A DNA stretch of 64,000 bases from JAXMHN01 sp964578605. Its GTDB lineage: Bacteria > Verrucomicrobiota > Verrucomicrobiia > Limisphaerales > SIBE01. Position 1 is the first letter of the stretch. Every line of letters begins with the position of its first letter. The stretch covers positions 1 to 64,000 of the forward strand of contig CAZODO010000015.1 of the NCBI GenBank assembly GCA_964578605.1, in the 5' to 3' direction. The notes beneath the pieces are model-generated. The model made no database searches. It saw only the letters and a list, made by a program, of their open reading frames with translations, and had not been told where the DNA came from. Shown here piece by piece: positions 51,432 through 60,300 of this stretch. A program made the translations under genes and the position numbers.

Positions 51432-52337
51432 ATGACTAAACTCCAAAAACCGCCGTTTGCTTATATGGGGGGCGGACTCCGCCCATGGGACGAAGCGGTC
51501 CTGCATGTGGGTTGTGAAGGCGTCACTCGCGGACTCAACGTCTTCGAGGGACTCAAAGGCTATCGCCAGCCCGATGGTTCTCTGGCCATCGTCATGCTCC
51601 GGCCGCACTTCGAGCGTTTGCGACGCTCGGCACGCTTGCTCCACATCCCGTTTGAACACTCTCTGGAAACGTTCACCGACGCCGTCAGCACATTGGCTCG
51701 CGCCTTGATCCAGCCCGAGCAGGAAATGTGGTTCCGCCCCACGCTCTTCGCGATCGAAGGGCATTGGGGTGAAGGAACCGTCGCAGACCTGATCATCACG
51801 GCTTACCAGGCGGCGGAATCGCGTCCCGAACCGATCCACATCGGCGTGAGCACCTGGCGTCGCAGCCCGGACGTTTCGCTTCCGGCGCGCATCAAGACGG
51901 GCACCAATTACCAGGTCGCCCGCCTGGCAAGAATCGAAGCCCGAAAGACCGGATGCTCGGACATGGTTCTCTTGAACGCCTCGGGGCGCGTCGCCGAATC
52001 CACCGGCTCGTGCGTTCTCATGGTGCGGGACGGAACGGTCGTCACACCGCCCTCGTCCGAAGGGGCTCTCGAAAGCATCACCGTCACTATCGTCGAAGCT
52101 CTCGCCGCCAGCGAAGGGATCCCATTCCAGCGGCGCCCGATCGATCGAACCGAATTGCTCGTCTCGGACGGCTTGGCTCTGTGCGGGACGCTGGCCGAGA
52201 TGATCCCGATCCAATCGATGGAAGGGCTGCCGCTTCCGATCCCTTCGCCGCTGCTTCAGGCGCTCCAGGACCGGTATTATGCGGCGGTGCGAGGGATCAA
52301 GCCGCATCCGGCGGTGGAACTGACGCGAGTGGCCTAG
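51432..52337 (+). CDS. ilvE: Class IV aminotransferase (branched-chain aminotransferase type)
   Basis: A 301-residue PLP enzyme of the D-amino-acid/branched-chain aminotransferase fold. HVGCEGVTRGLNVFEGLKGY, LRPHFERLRRSARLL, ARIKTGTNYQVARLARIEA (PLP Lys) and VAESTGSCVLMVRDG are present. IlvE makes Leu, Ile and Val, but the position after a DUF4910 gene, at the end of the sugar-nucleotide module, suggests it might add nitrogen to a glycan or amino-acyl decoration. It starts 8 bases after the preceding stop. Array D follows downstream. Confidence 0.86.
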   Translation: MTKLQKPPFAYMGGGLRPWDEAVLHVGCEGVTRGLNVFEGLKGYRQPDGSLAIVMLRPHFERLRRSARLLHIPFEHSLETFTDAVSTLARALIQPEQEMWFRPTLFAIEGHWGEGTVADLIITAYQAAESRPEPIHIGVSTWRRSPDVSLPARIKTGTNYQVARLARIEARKTGCSDMVLLNASGRVAESTGSCVLMVRDGTVVTPPSSEGALESITVTIVEALAASEGIPFQRRPIDRTELLVSDGLALCGTLAEMIPIQSMEGLPLPIPSPLLQALQDRYYAAVRGIKPHPAVELTRVA

Positions 52338-52396
52338 GGGCAGGGGGGGGCATCGCGCCGGCACAAGGAGAGGTCGAGGGAACCAAGCGGGTGGAA

Positions 52397-52512
52397 TCCG
52401 CTCTTCTCGATATGTTCAAGTAAGTATCTATTATGTTTTAGATATGATATCTTAGTAAAAAAATAGTTAAAACATAGTGGAACCATAGTGAATTACAGGA
52501 AACAGCGCGGGA
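52397..52512. repeat. Array D: 11-bp-phased inverted repeat array, very AT-rich
   Basis: ATAG recurs at 52463, 52474 and 52485 and TAG at 52453, all in an 11-base register. The left half holds the mirrored TATGTTTT (52433). A centre is seen at AGATAT (52440-52445) and ATATCT (52447-52452). Its left end TCCGCTCTT (52397-52405) and right end AGCGCGGGA (52504-52512) resemble the inverted terminal motif of the family. A 17-bp direct repeat with two mismatches flanks it (52370-52386 and 52511-52527). The core is far more AT-rich than its surroundings. Confidence 0.75.
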
Positions 52513-52541
52513 GGTCGAGAGATCCAATCCAGGCCCGTCGA

Positions 52542-53188
52542 AAGCTCTGGTCTTCGATGCGCTTCTTGGGCTTGAACGGCCGTCCGTCAAGGGGACCGGC
52601 CATGGCGCGGGACAGCTCGGTCAAGCGTTATAGCAGCGGAATGCATGTCCGGCTGGCGTTTTCGGTGGCGGCGCATCTCGAGCCCGAGATCTTGATCGGC
52701 GATGAAGTCCATGCCGTGGGGGACTCGGAATTCCAGAAGAAATGCGTCGGGCCAATGCAGGACGTGGCGGCAAACGAAGGCCGGACGGTTCTGTTTGTGA
52801 GCCACAATCTGGGGTCGGTCCGCGCGTTATGCACCCGGGCGGTGTTGTTGGAGAAGGGCCAGATTCAGCGCGTGGGAACCGCGGAAGAGGTGCTGGAGGC
52901 TTACGTGGGGCTCGGGCAGCTTCATTCAAAGACGAGCTTGGCGGATCGCAAGGACAGCATCAGCTCGGGCCGGGCGCGCCTGCCCCATGTCTTTTTCACC
53001 GGGCCTTCGGGGCGGCCGGTGCAGTCGGACGGCTCAGCGAGCGGGGCCTGCCGGTGCTCAATCTCGGCCCCGCTCAGCTGCGTTCGCCCTGCCAGGGGGC
53101 GTGTGAAGCCGAAGTGCCGCACTGCATCACGGCGGTAACGCCCAAGCAGGTGGAGCGGGCGGTGGCCCTGATCCGGCGCACGATCTAG
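52542..53188 (+). pseudogene. Remnant of a Wzt-like ATPase joined to another gene's 3' end
   Basis: From about 52610, one frame encodes the second half of a polysaccharide ABC ATPase: VKRYSSGMHVRLAFSVAAHLE (signature), ILIGDEVHAVGDSEFQKKC (Walker B), FVSHNLGSVRALC and the start of a Wzt_C-like strand. The Walker A half is missing. Near 53000 the meaningful frame changes; the end (AVTPKQVERAVALIRRTI, stop 53188) looks like the C-terminus of an unrelated enzyme, possibly an aminotransferase. It is not a copy of the intact Wzt at 39004, since many residues differ. It probably marks a deletion that removed a second exporter. It lies next to array D. Confidence 0.75.
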
Positions 53189-53218
53189 GTTTCAGCGGAA
53201 CGTTCGATTTCCGATGCT

Positions 53219-54553
53219 ATGACCGATCCTTTGCTTTCGAAGCTGCCCATGGACCTCGGCGACGGGCTCGTCCTCAGGATGGGGCGTCCCGGGGACGCTG
53301 AAACGCTGATCGAGTTTAACACCCGGGTTTTCGATGAACGGATTACGGGTTGGACCCGCGATGTGGTCGGAGGGGAGCATCCCACGGTGCAACCGGCCGA
53401 CTTCACGGTTGTCGAGGACAACCGCGGCAAGGCCATCGTTTCGTCCCTCTGCCTGATTTCCCAGACCTGGGCCTGCAGCGGGGTGCCCTTTCGCGTCGGG
53501 CGGGCTGAGCTTGTCGCCACGAACCCTGAGTATCGGCGGCGCGGGTTGATTCGGAAACAATTCGAGGTGTTGCACGCGCTGAGCGCGGCCAAAGGGGAAC
53601 TCATGCAGGTGGTCTCCGGGGTTCCGTGGTTTTACCGGCAGTTTGGATACGAGATGGGCATCAACCTCGCCGGAAACCGATGCCTCCAGTCCGATTACCT
53701 TTCCAAGCTGAGTGAACGCGGGCCGGAACCGTTCCTCTTGCGGCCGATTGATGCGTCGGATCGCGCCTTTGTTCGGGAGCTTTACGGCGAATCGATGCGC
53801 CATCAGGTCTATGCCGCTTTCCGCTCGGATCGCGAATGGGAGTATGAATTCACGGGGCGCTGCCTTTCGAACACGCGCCGCCGGGAATGGCTCATGGTTC
53901 AAACGGCGCAGGGCGAGCGGGTCGGGTTCGTTCAGTACTTGCCGTGCCTGGCCTCGCCTCAGTGGCGCATGTTTCGCATTTACCAAGTGGAACTGCGGCC
54001 GGGAATCTCCTATTTGAACGCGGCGCCCAGTCTCCTGCGCGGCTTTTGGGAGAAAGGGAAAGCCATGGTGTCCGCGGGCGAACTGGCTTGCGCGGAGCTC
54101 GAGGGTGTCGAACTGGCCATGGAACGGGAGCACCCGCTCTTTGACTGTCTCGCGACTCAAGATGTCCGTGTTTTGAAGCCCACGCCGTGGTACGTCCGGG
54201 TGCCCGAAATGGCGGCGTTCCTCAGACAGATCCGGCCCGCCCTGGAAAGGCGCCTGGTAGGGACCTTGGCCGAAGGGCATAGCGGCGAGTTGAAGGTCAG
54301 TTTCTATCGCGGCGGAATCCGCCTCAAATTTGAGCGAGGGCAGATCCTGGCGGTCGAGGACTGGAAACCCGATTCTGTGACCAGCGGCGACGCGCGGTTT
54401 CCGGCCGGGACGTTTCTGCACCTGGTATGTGGCTGGCGGCGGGTGGACGAAATCGCGGAGAATTATCCGGACGCTGTCGCTTCGCAAGAGGCGGCGGTCT
54501 TGCTGGATTTGCTCTTCCCACCTTACCGGGGAAGGCCCTGGCTGTTGTCGTAA
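53219..54553 (+). CDS. GNAT-family N-acetyltransferase (Eis-like architecture)
   Basis: A 444-residue protein. The first GNAT domain carries GRAELVATNPEYRRRGLIRKQ (acetyl-CoA loop RRRGLI) and VSGVPWFYRQFGYE. A second acetyltransferase-like region and a C-terminal SCP2-like beta-sheet segment (LKVSFYRGGIRLKFERGQI) follow, as in Eis-type proteins. Eis relatives acetylate amines on diverse substrates. It overlaps none of its neighbours; the nucleotidyltransferase gene starts one base after its stop. Its link to glycan synthesis is positional only. Confidence 0.82.
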   Translation: MTDPLLSKLPMDLGDGLVLRMGRPGDAETLIEFNTRVFDERITGWTRDVVGGEHPTVQPADFTVVEDNRGKAIVSSLCLISQTWACSGVPFRVGRAELVATNPEYRRRGLIRKQFEVLHALSAAKGELMQVVSGVPWFYRQFGYEMGINLAGNRCLQSDYLSKLSERGPEPFLLRPIDASDRAFVRELYGESMRHQVYAAFRSDREWEYEFTGRCLSNTRRREWLMVQTAQGERVGFVQYLPCLASPQWRMFRIYQVELRPGISYLNAAPSLLRGFWEKGKAMVSAGELACAELEGVELAMEREHPLFDCLATQDVRVLKPTPWYVRVPEMAAFLRQIRPALERRLVGTLAEGHSGELKVSFYRGGIRLKFERGQILAVEDWKPDSVTSGDARFPAGTFLHLVCGWRRVDEIAENYPDAVASQEAAVLLDLLFPPYRGRPWLLS

Positions 54554-54554
54554 T

Positions 54555-55379
54555 ATGGCCGAACCTGATGTCATTGGCTTGCTGCCGTGTGGCGGATTCG
54601 CCACGCGCATCTCACCGCTGCCCTGCAGCAAAGAGGTGCTGCCCGTGGCTCTCGAATCCGGCGCGGATGGGACGCTGCGCCCCAAGGTGGTGTCGCATTT
54701 CCTGCTGGAGCGCATGCGGCATGCCGGCATTGAGAAAGCCTTTTTGATCCTGCGCAAAGGGAAATGGGATATCCCGGAGTACTATGGCGATGGCGCCCGG
54801 CTGGGAATGGCGCTGGGCTACCTGGTCGTTCAGGTGCCCTATGGCCCCGCCTACACGCTCGACCAGGCCTACCCCTTTGTGCGAAGCGCCCGCGTGGCTG
54901 TCGGGTTTCCCGATATCCTCTTCGAACCCCGCGACGCGTTTGCCAGGGTGCTCGCGCGGTTGAGCGGCACCGGCGCTGACATCGTCCTCGCCCTGTGCCA
55001 GGTCGAAAATGTGCGGATCTCCGACATGATTGCCACCGACCGCACCGGCCGGGTCCGGGATTTTGTGATCAAGCCGGCTGAAACGAAGCTGCGTTTTGGC
55101 TGGGTCCTTGCCGTCTGGACGCCGGTGTTCACGGAGTTCATGCATGAGTATCTCGCGGAGCCGCGCACCTCCGCCCAAAAACCCGGGTCCGGGCTGCCTC
55201 CGGAACTGTCGGTAGGCCACGTGATCCAGGCGGCCGTCCAGCAGGGGTTGCACGCCCAGACGGTGACCTTCCGGCGGCATGCTTACCTGGATATCGGCAC
55301 TCCCCAGGGCTTCAAGAGAGCTGCGGCCGGACACTGGCCCGGGCTCCGAAACGCCGCCCTTCTGTCCCCCAGTCGGTGA
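54555..55379 (+). CDS. Nucleotidyltransferase (RmlA/GalU-like fold)
   Basis: A 274-residue sugar-phosphate nucleotidyltransferase. The nucleotide loop reads GLLPCGGFATRISPLPCSKEVLPV, a diverged form of GxGTRxxPxTxxxPK with Lys retained. Further blocks are IEKAFLILRKGKWDIPEYYGDG, VAVGFPDILFEP and the late AYLDIGTPQGFKRAA. It may make a dTDP-, UDP- or CDP-sugar; the loop changes prevent a firm choice. ATG 54555 is one base after the upstream stop; the frame is open to 54429. Confidence 0.82.
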   Translation: MAEPDVIGLLPCGGFATRISPLPCSKEVLPVALESGADGTLRPKVVSHFLLERMRHAGIEKAFLILRKGKWDIPEYYGDGARLGMALGYLVVQVPYGPAYTLDQAYPFVRSARVAVGFPDILFEPRDAFARVLARLSGTGADIVLALCQVENVRISDMIATDRTGRVRDFVIKPAETKLRFGWVLAVWTPVFTEFMHEYLAEPRTSAQKPGSGLPPELSVGHVIQAAVQQGLHAQTVTFRRHAYLDIGTPQGFKRAAAGHWPGLRNAALLSPSR

Positions 55380-55386
55380 TCGTGAT

Positions 55387-56397
55387 ATGGCCATGAGCAA
55401 AACCGCGACGGTCGCTCTCCCGATCTACAAGCGACTGGAGTATTTGCCCCAGGTTCTCGCCCTGGTGCAGGCCCAGGACTATCCGAACCTCGAACTGATC
55501 ATTTCGGATAACGGTCAGAACGGGGCCAAGGTCCGCGACCTGGTGGAGGCGCATTACCGCCGTCCCTGCCGGTTTCGGCAGAACCCGTCCACGGTCAACG
55601 TGACCGAGCATTTCAACCAGATCCTCCAGCTCGCTTCGGGAGAGTACTACACCGTGTTGAGCGACGACGACGAGATCAGCCCGAACTACATCTCGGAGCT
55701 TGTCGGCCGGCTGGAGGCTTGTCCCCGGGCGGCTTTGGCCCACGGCCGCCAGGAATACATCGACAAGGAAGGGCGGATCCTCCGGGAAACCGTGGCCGTC
55801 CTGCCCGACCTGCTGACGGGGGAGGCGTTCCTGCGGGCGGCATGGCGAACCTTCGAGTTGAAACTCGAAATGCTGGGCACTTATGTGGGGCGCACCGAGT
55901 TGATGAAGCGGTGCGGCGGTTGGCCCGCGTTCGAAAAGGGCAATCACATTGACAATGGCCTGGTGCTGAAGCTCTGCCTCCAGGGCGACGTCGCGTTCAG
56001 TTCGAAATGTGTCTTCCGCTGGCGCATCGACGAAGCGAGCATGGGCTGGTCTGTTCCGATTCAGGGATTGTCAGTCGCGACGTGCCAGTTTCTCGATTTC
56101 CTGAAGACTGATCCGATGATCCGGCAGTTCGCCCGGGCTGAGCCGGCCCGATGGCGGGAAATCCAGGCGTTTGTGGTCGAGATGGCCTGGTCGACCTATC
56201 TTTGCCGCTGGCGGGACCTGTATCAACGGCGGATGCCCCGCTGGCGGTGGGTGAAGGCGGCATTTGCCTTGCCTTATATCCCTCAGTATTACAAGGAGAT
56301 ACGCAGGATCCTGTTCCAGGAAATGCGTGGGGCAGCCGCGGGCTGGTTCAGGGCGGGGTCCGGCGCAGCACCCGGCCCGGCAAAAGGCACGAACTGA
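55387..56397 (+). CDS. Family 2 glycosyltransferase
   Basis: A 336-residue GT-A enzyme: TVALPIYKRLEYLPQVLALV, LELIISDNGQNGAKV and YYTVLSDDDEISPNYI (DxD region). It differs from the three other GT2 enzymes in the window in its C-terminal half, with a WRIDEASMGW block and a basic helix at the end (RDLYQRRMPRWRWVK). ATG 55387 follows the preceding stop by 7 bases; ATG 55393 is an alternative. It is the last glycan gene before array E. Confidence 0.9.
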   Translation: MAMSKTATVALPIYKRLEYLPQVLALVQAQDYPNLELIISDNGQNGAKVRDLVEAHYRRPCRFRQNPSTVNVTEHFNQILQLASGEYYTVLSDDDEISPNYISELVGRLEACPRAALAHGRQEYIDKEGRILRETVAVLPDLLTGEAFLRAAWRTFELKLEMLGTYVGRTELMKRCGGWPAFEKGNHIDNGLVLKLCLQGDVAFSSKCVFRWRIDEASMGWSVPIQGLSVATCQFLDFLKTDPMIRQFARAEPARWREIQAFVVEMAWSTYLCRWRDLYQRRMPRWRWVKAAFALPYIPQYYKEIRRILFQEMRGAAAGWFRAGSGAAPGPAKGTN

Positions 56398-56402
56398 CCC
56401 GT

Positions 56403-56517
56403 TCCGGTCTAAATCCATGTGAAACCCATTCTAAACACAGGTCAAACGCATGCCGATGTGCCTTTAGCATGCCTTTGGCGTGTGTTTAACGTGCGTTTAG
56501 CGTGCGTTTAGAGCGGG
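56403..56517. repeat. Array E: the clearest 11-bp-phased inverted repeat array
   Basis: AAAC or AAAT occurs at 56411, 56422, 56433 and 56444. Then TTTA or TTTG occurs at 56463, 56474, 56485, 56496 and 56507, each step exactly 11 bases. The flip takes place around GCCG (56452-56455), as in array A. The ends are TCCGGTCTAAA (56403-56413) and TTTAGAGCGGG (56507-56517), inverted copies matching at 9 of 11 positions. GTTTAGAGCGG at 56506 is identical to the end of array A. It lies between the last glycosyltransferase gene and the secreted-protein genes. Confidence 0.85.
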
Positions 56518-56554
56518 TGCCGACAGATTTTTTGAGAATTTTTGCCCGAAGCCC

Positions 56555-56583
56555 TTTACAATCGAGAGTGGCTCTGCTATCAG
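56555..56583 (+). promoter_or_regulatory. Predicted sigma-70-type promoter
   Basis: TTTACA (56555-56560) and TATCAG (56578-56583) are 17 bases apart and match five and four of six consensus positions. They lie 55 bases before the ATG at 56638 and just downstream of array E. This is a prediction only. Confidence 0.4.
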
Positions 56584-56637
56584 ATTGTCTACACTGGTTC
56601 TGAAGGTTAGATTTTGAAACAACAAAGAGGTGATAGC

Positions 56638-57300
56638 ATGGGGTCCACAATTGCTGCTTGGGGCGTTCTTGTTGCTGTTTGGATTTTTGCGGGGCATCAA
56701 GGGGGCATTCTGTCCGTAAACGCCGCTTCTCCTGAGATCAACCCGTCCTCTCCCGCTGCTCCGCGCGGCGCATCGGGAGCCGTGCGTGAAGCGTCCGCAG
56801 ATTCCACGCGTGCTGCGCGAGTGATTCGCGGATGGGAAATAGAGTCCGTCCGTGCCATCAAGCGGCCGACGATTGTCCAGGTGACGCCAGAATACGAAGG
56901 GAGGCGGCCGTCTGCGGAGCGAAAGCGCGCTGTGGCCGCGAGGAAGGGCGGCTTCTTCATCATCCAGGTTCAGTGCAAGTGGGCCACGCTCCAGCCGCCG
57001 AACGAACCGCTATGGGTCGGGAGGCCCGAGGTGGTTCTGGTGGACGATGAAGGCCGGGAGTACCCGGCTGTCGATGCGCTCACCCGGCGTGGCGGGGAGT
57101 ACGTCACTGCGGGGATGGTTTCTCCTTCGGCGCGCCGCGACGCCCGGACGGAACGGTCCAGGAGCTACCGCCTTCTGGCCTACTTCGACCTTCCCAACAA
57201 CCCTCGAAACCTTTCACTCCGCTTTCCTGGCGGAGGGCCTGAGATACCGGTGGAACAGTTAGGCAACCTGCCCGATGCGCTGGTTGATTTGCCGGACTAA
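56638..57300 (+). CDS. Secreted protein of unknown function
   Basis: A 220-residue protein with an N-terminal hydrophobic segment (IAAWGVLVAVWIFAG) acting as a signal peptide or anchor. An Ala/Ser/Pro-rich linker leads to a beta-sandwich-like domain from about residue 65: IVQVTPEYEG, FFIIQVQCKW, VVLVDDEGREYPAVDAL, YRLLAYFDLPNN. The VLVDDEGREY element resembles DUF4352-type Ig-like domains, but I do not claim membership. ATG 56638 is preceded by AGAGG; an in-frame TTG at 56614 is less likely. It precedes the large SGNH gene by 63 bases. Confidence 0.7.
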   Translation: MGSTIAAWGVLVAVWIFAGHQGGILSVNAASPEINPSSPAAPRGASGAVREASADSTRAARVIRGWEIESVRAIKRPTIVQVTPEYEGRRPSAERKRAVAARKGGFFIIQVQCKWATLQPPNEPLWVGRPEVVLVDDEGREYPAVDALTRRGGEYVTAGMVSPSARRDARTERSRSYRLLAYFDLPNNPRNLSLRFPGGGPEIPVEQLGNLPDALVDLPD

Positions 57301-57363
57301 CCCCGACAACCGCAAGCGCGATCTGTCATTTGCCCACTGAATTTCCCGACTGTCTACAGGCCC

Positions 57364-60300
57364 ATGAAACCCCGAACCTGGTTCCTCATTCCGAATGTTT
57401 GTGTTCTGCTCTCCATGGCGACGGTGTCTGCCGCCGAACCGCCCGTGCGCATCCTTCCGCTGGGCGATTCGATGACGTCCGGAGTTCCGGTGGAAGGCGG
57501 ATACCGGTCCCGCCTTTATAGCGTGCTTTCCTCCGATGGCTTCACGGTGGATTTCCTCGGCACGCAGACGGTGAACTCCAATCACCCGCAATTGCCGGAT
57601 GCGGACCATGAAGGGCACGGGGGGTTCCAGATCCATGAAATCGACGCCGGCTTGGAGGGCTGGCTGAGTTCGGTGGAAGATCCGGATGTGGTGCTTCTAT
57701 GGATCGGGACCAACGATTACTCGGTCAGCAACGACATTAATAACGCTCGGAACCGGCTGGCGAACTTGATTGGGCGCATCGCGACGCTGCGGCCACACGC
57801 CAAAATCATCGTCGCGAATCTGCTGTTGCGAACGGACATCCCCACTGCGGATCAAAATATCCAAACCACGTTCAACCCGTTCCTTCCAGCCATGGTGGAC
57901 CAGCAGGTTCAACTCGGGCGCCAGGTATCGTTTGTGGATATGCGCAGCCAAATCACGGCCGCGGACCTGGTGGATGGGCTGCACCCGGGATCGCCGGGCT
58001 ATAACAAGATTGCCGACACCTGGCGTTCAGCCATCCAGGCCGTCATCACGCCTGCCGGAACCACCAATCGACCGGCAATCGTTCGCGTGAAGGGCCATGT
58101 CAACCGCAGGAATGTCAGCCTGACGTTCAGCAAACCGGTCGAGGACGCCGCGGCGGCGGCGGGCAACTTTGCCTTGAGCGGCGGCGTGTCGGTTCTCGCC
58201 GCGGAGTTGGACGTGCCAACCAAGCGAACGATCACGCTCACGACCACGCCTCAGGCGCAAGACACCGTCTACACCGTGACCGTGAATGGGGTGCGGGACC
58301 GAACGCCTGCCCGCAACGCCATTGCCGCGAACGCACAGGCCAGCTTCGGGTCGGGCAATATCGCAGAGGCGGTGAATTTCGATCTGGTTTATTCACTGCC
58401 GGTGCCGAGGCAGTCGGATTTCAACATCAACGGGGTGCCTTACCAGGTTGACAAGCACGTGGGTTTGGGGGCGTTCAATCGTGTGGCCTACTACCTGGAA
58501 TTGGAGTCGGCGGCCGGCCGGCAGTACGCCTGGGTCTCCATGGATGCGTTCACGACGGATGCGGCGCGGATTGGCATTCCCGCCTTGCAGACCGGGGCGT
58601 TCTTCCAGCAACCGGCGGTGAACATGAATGTCCAGTCGACCGTTGCCGGGGTGGCGAACGGCACCGGCTTCTCGGGAGGGCGGCTGGAGTTTTGGCCGGG
58701 GAATTACGGCACGGCGAACGCCGCGGGAGTTTCCGGGGCCAGCGATGTCACTTACGATTTCGGGGATAGCGCGGCGCCAGGCGAAGCGGGATACGGCTCG
58801 ATGCAGATTCACAACGGCGCCGCGAGCCAGACGGTGTTGGCGTTTAACGGGTGGGGCGGGGGCGGATGGGTTAACGATGTTGGGATTGGCAACGCCTCGG
58901 GCCAGCATCCGGACTGGACCTTCGCGCAGAATGCCACGGCGTACACGAACCGGGTACTGCAGGTCTATGTGCGTTTGGGAGGCGGCTCGCCGGGAGCCCC
59001 GGTGATCACGACGCAGCCCGAGGGGCTAACGGTCAACCCGGGCGGCTCGGCCAGCTTCACGGTGGCGGCGACCGGCAGCGGGACGTTGTCCTATCAATGG
59101 CGGTTCAACGGAACGCCCATCTCGGGAGCCACCGCCGCCACGCACACGATTAACAACGTTCAATCTCAGCATGCTGGAAGTTACGATGTGGTGGTGGCCA
59201 ATGCGTCCGGCTCCGTCACGAGTTCGGCGGCGGTTCTGACGGTGCCGTTGACCGGGCTCATCGCGAACGGGAGTTTTGAGTCCGGGTTTTCGGGGTGGTC
59301 AGCGGGCGGAAACGTGAGCGTGGTTCAGGGGAATGTGTATGCTCCGTTCGATGGAACGTCCGTGCTGGCTTTCAACTCCGGACAGAACCCGCCCAACGGG
59401 GTGGTTTCCCAGATGTTCGCGACCACTCCGGGGACGGAGTATTCCCTCACCTTCGCGGCGGGTGTGCTGGCCTTCAATACCAGCGAGCAAAGGATCCAGG
59501 TCACCTTGCAGGGCGCGACGACTCTCCAGTCGCGGTCGATCTCGATGATCGGGGATGCCAGCGGGAAGGTGAAATGGAGTTCCTACACGTATCTCTTCAC
59601 AGCCGACAGCACCCTGACCCGCGTGACCTTCCGCGATGTCTCTCCCACTTCCTTGAACCTCGATGCGACGTTGGACAAAGTGCAGATCACGGCCCAGAAC
59701 GCGCCGGTCATCACGGCGCAGCCCGTGAACCAGGCCGTCTTGGCGGGAGCGAGCGCGAGTTTCAGTGTCACGGCCACAGGACAGGCTCCCCTGAGCTACC
59801 AGTGGCGGTTCAATGGCAGTCCAATCCCGGGGGCAACCTCAAGCACCTTGAACCTAGCTAACGCCCAGACGGGTGCTGCGGGCAATTACGACGTGGTGGT
59901 GTCGAACACCGCGGGGAGCGTGGGCAGTTCCGTTGCGGTGTTGACGGTGCTGGAAGCGGGAGTGTTCGCGAATGGGAGTTTTGAGTCAGGATTCTCGGGA
60001 TGGACGGTCAGCGGCAACGCGTCGCTAATATCGGGTTTGGCCACCGATGGGCAAGCTGCGGTCGCTTTCAACACGGGGCAACAGCCGCCCAATGCGATCC
60101 TCTCTCAAACGGTGGCATCCGCGCCGGGGCAAAATGGCACGCTGGCCTTTGACTTTGGCGTATGGGCCTACAACTCGAGCGAACAGCGGATACGCGTCAC
60201 GGTCCAAGGAGCGGGCATCCTGGTTCAGCAGACCGTTTCGATCTTCGGGGTGGGGAACGGGGCGGTCACCTGGATCTCGCGAAGCTATCCTTTCGTCTCC

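Noticed and set aside
53192..54757. 521-codon open frame on the minus strand
   Set aside because: Antisense to the GNAT gene; no motif.
56403..56517. CRISPR array
   Set aside because: Units are 11 bases with no spacers, are inverted at the centre, and no cas genes are present.
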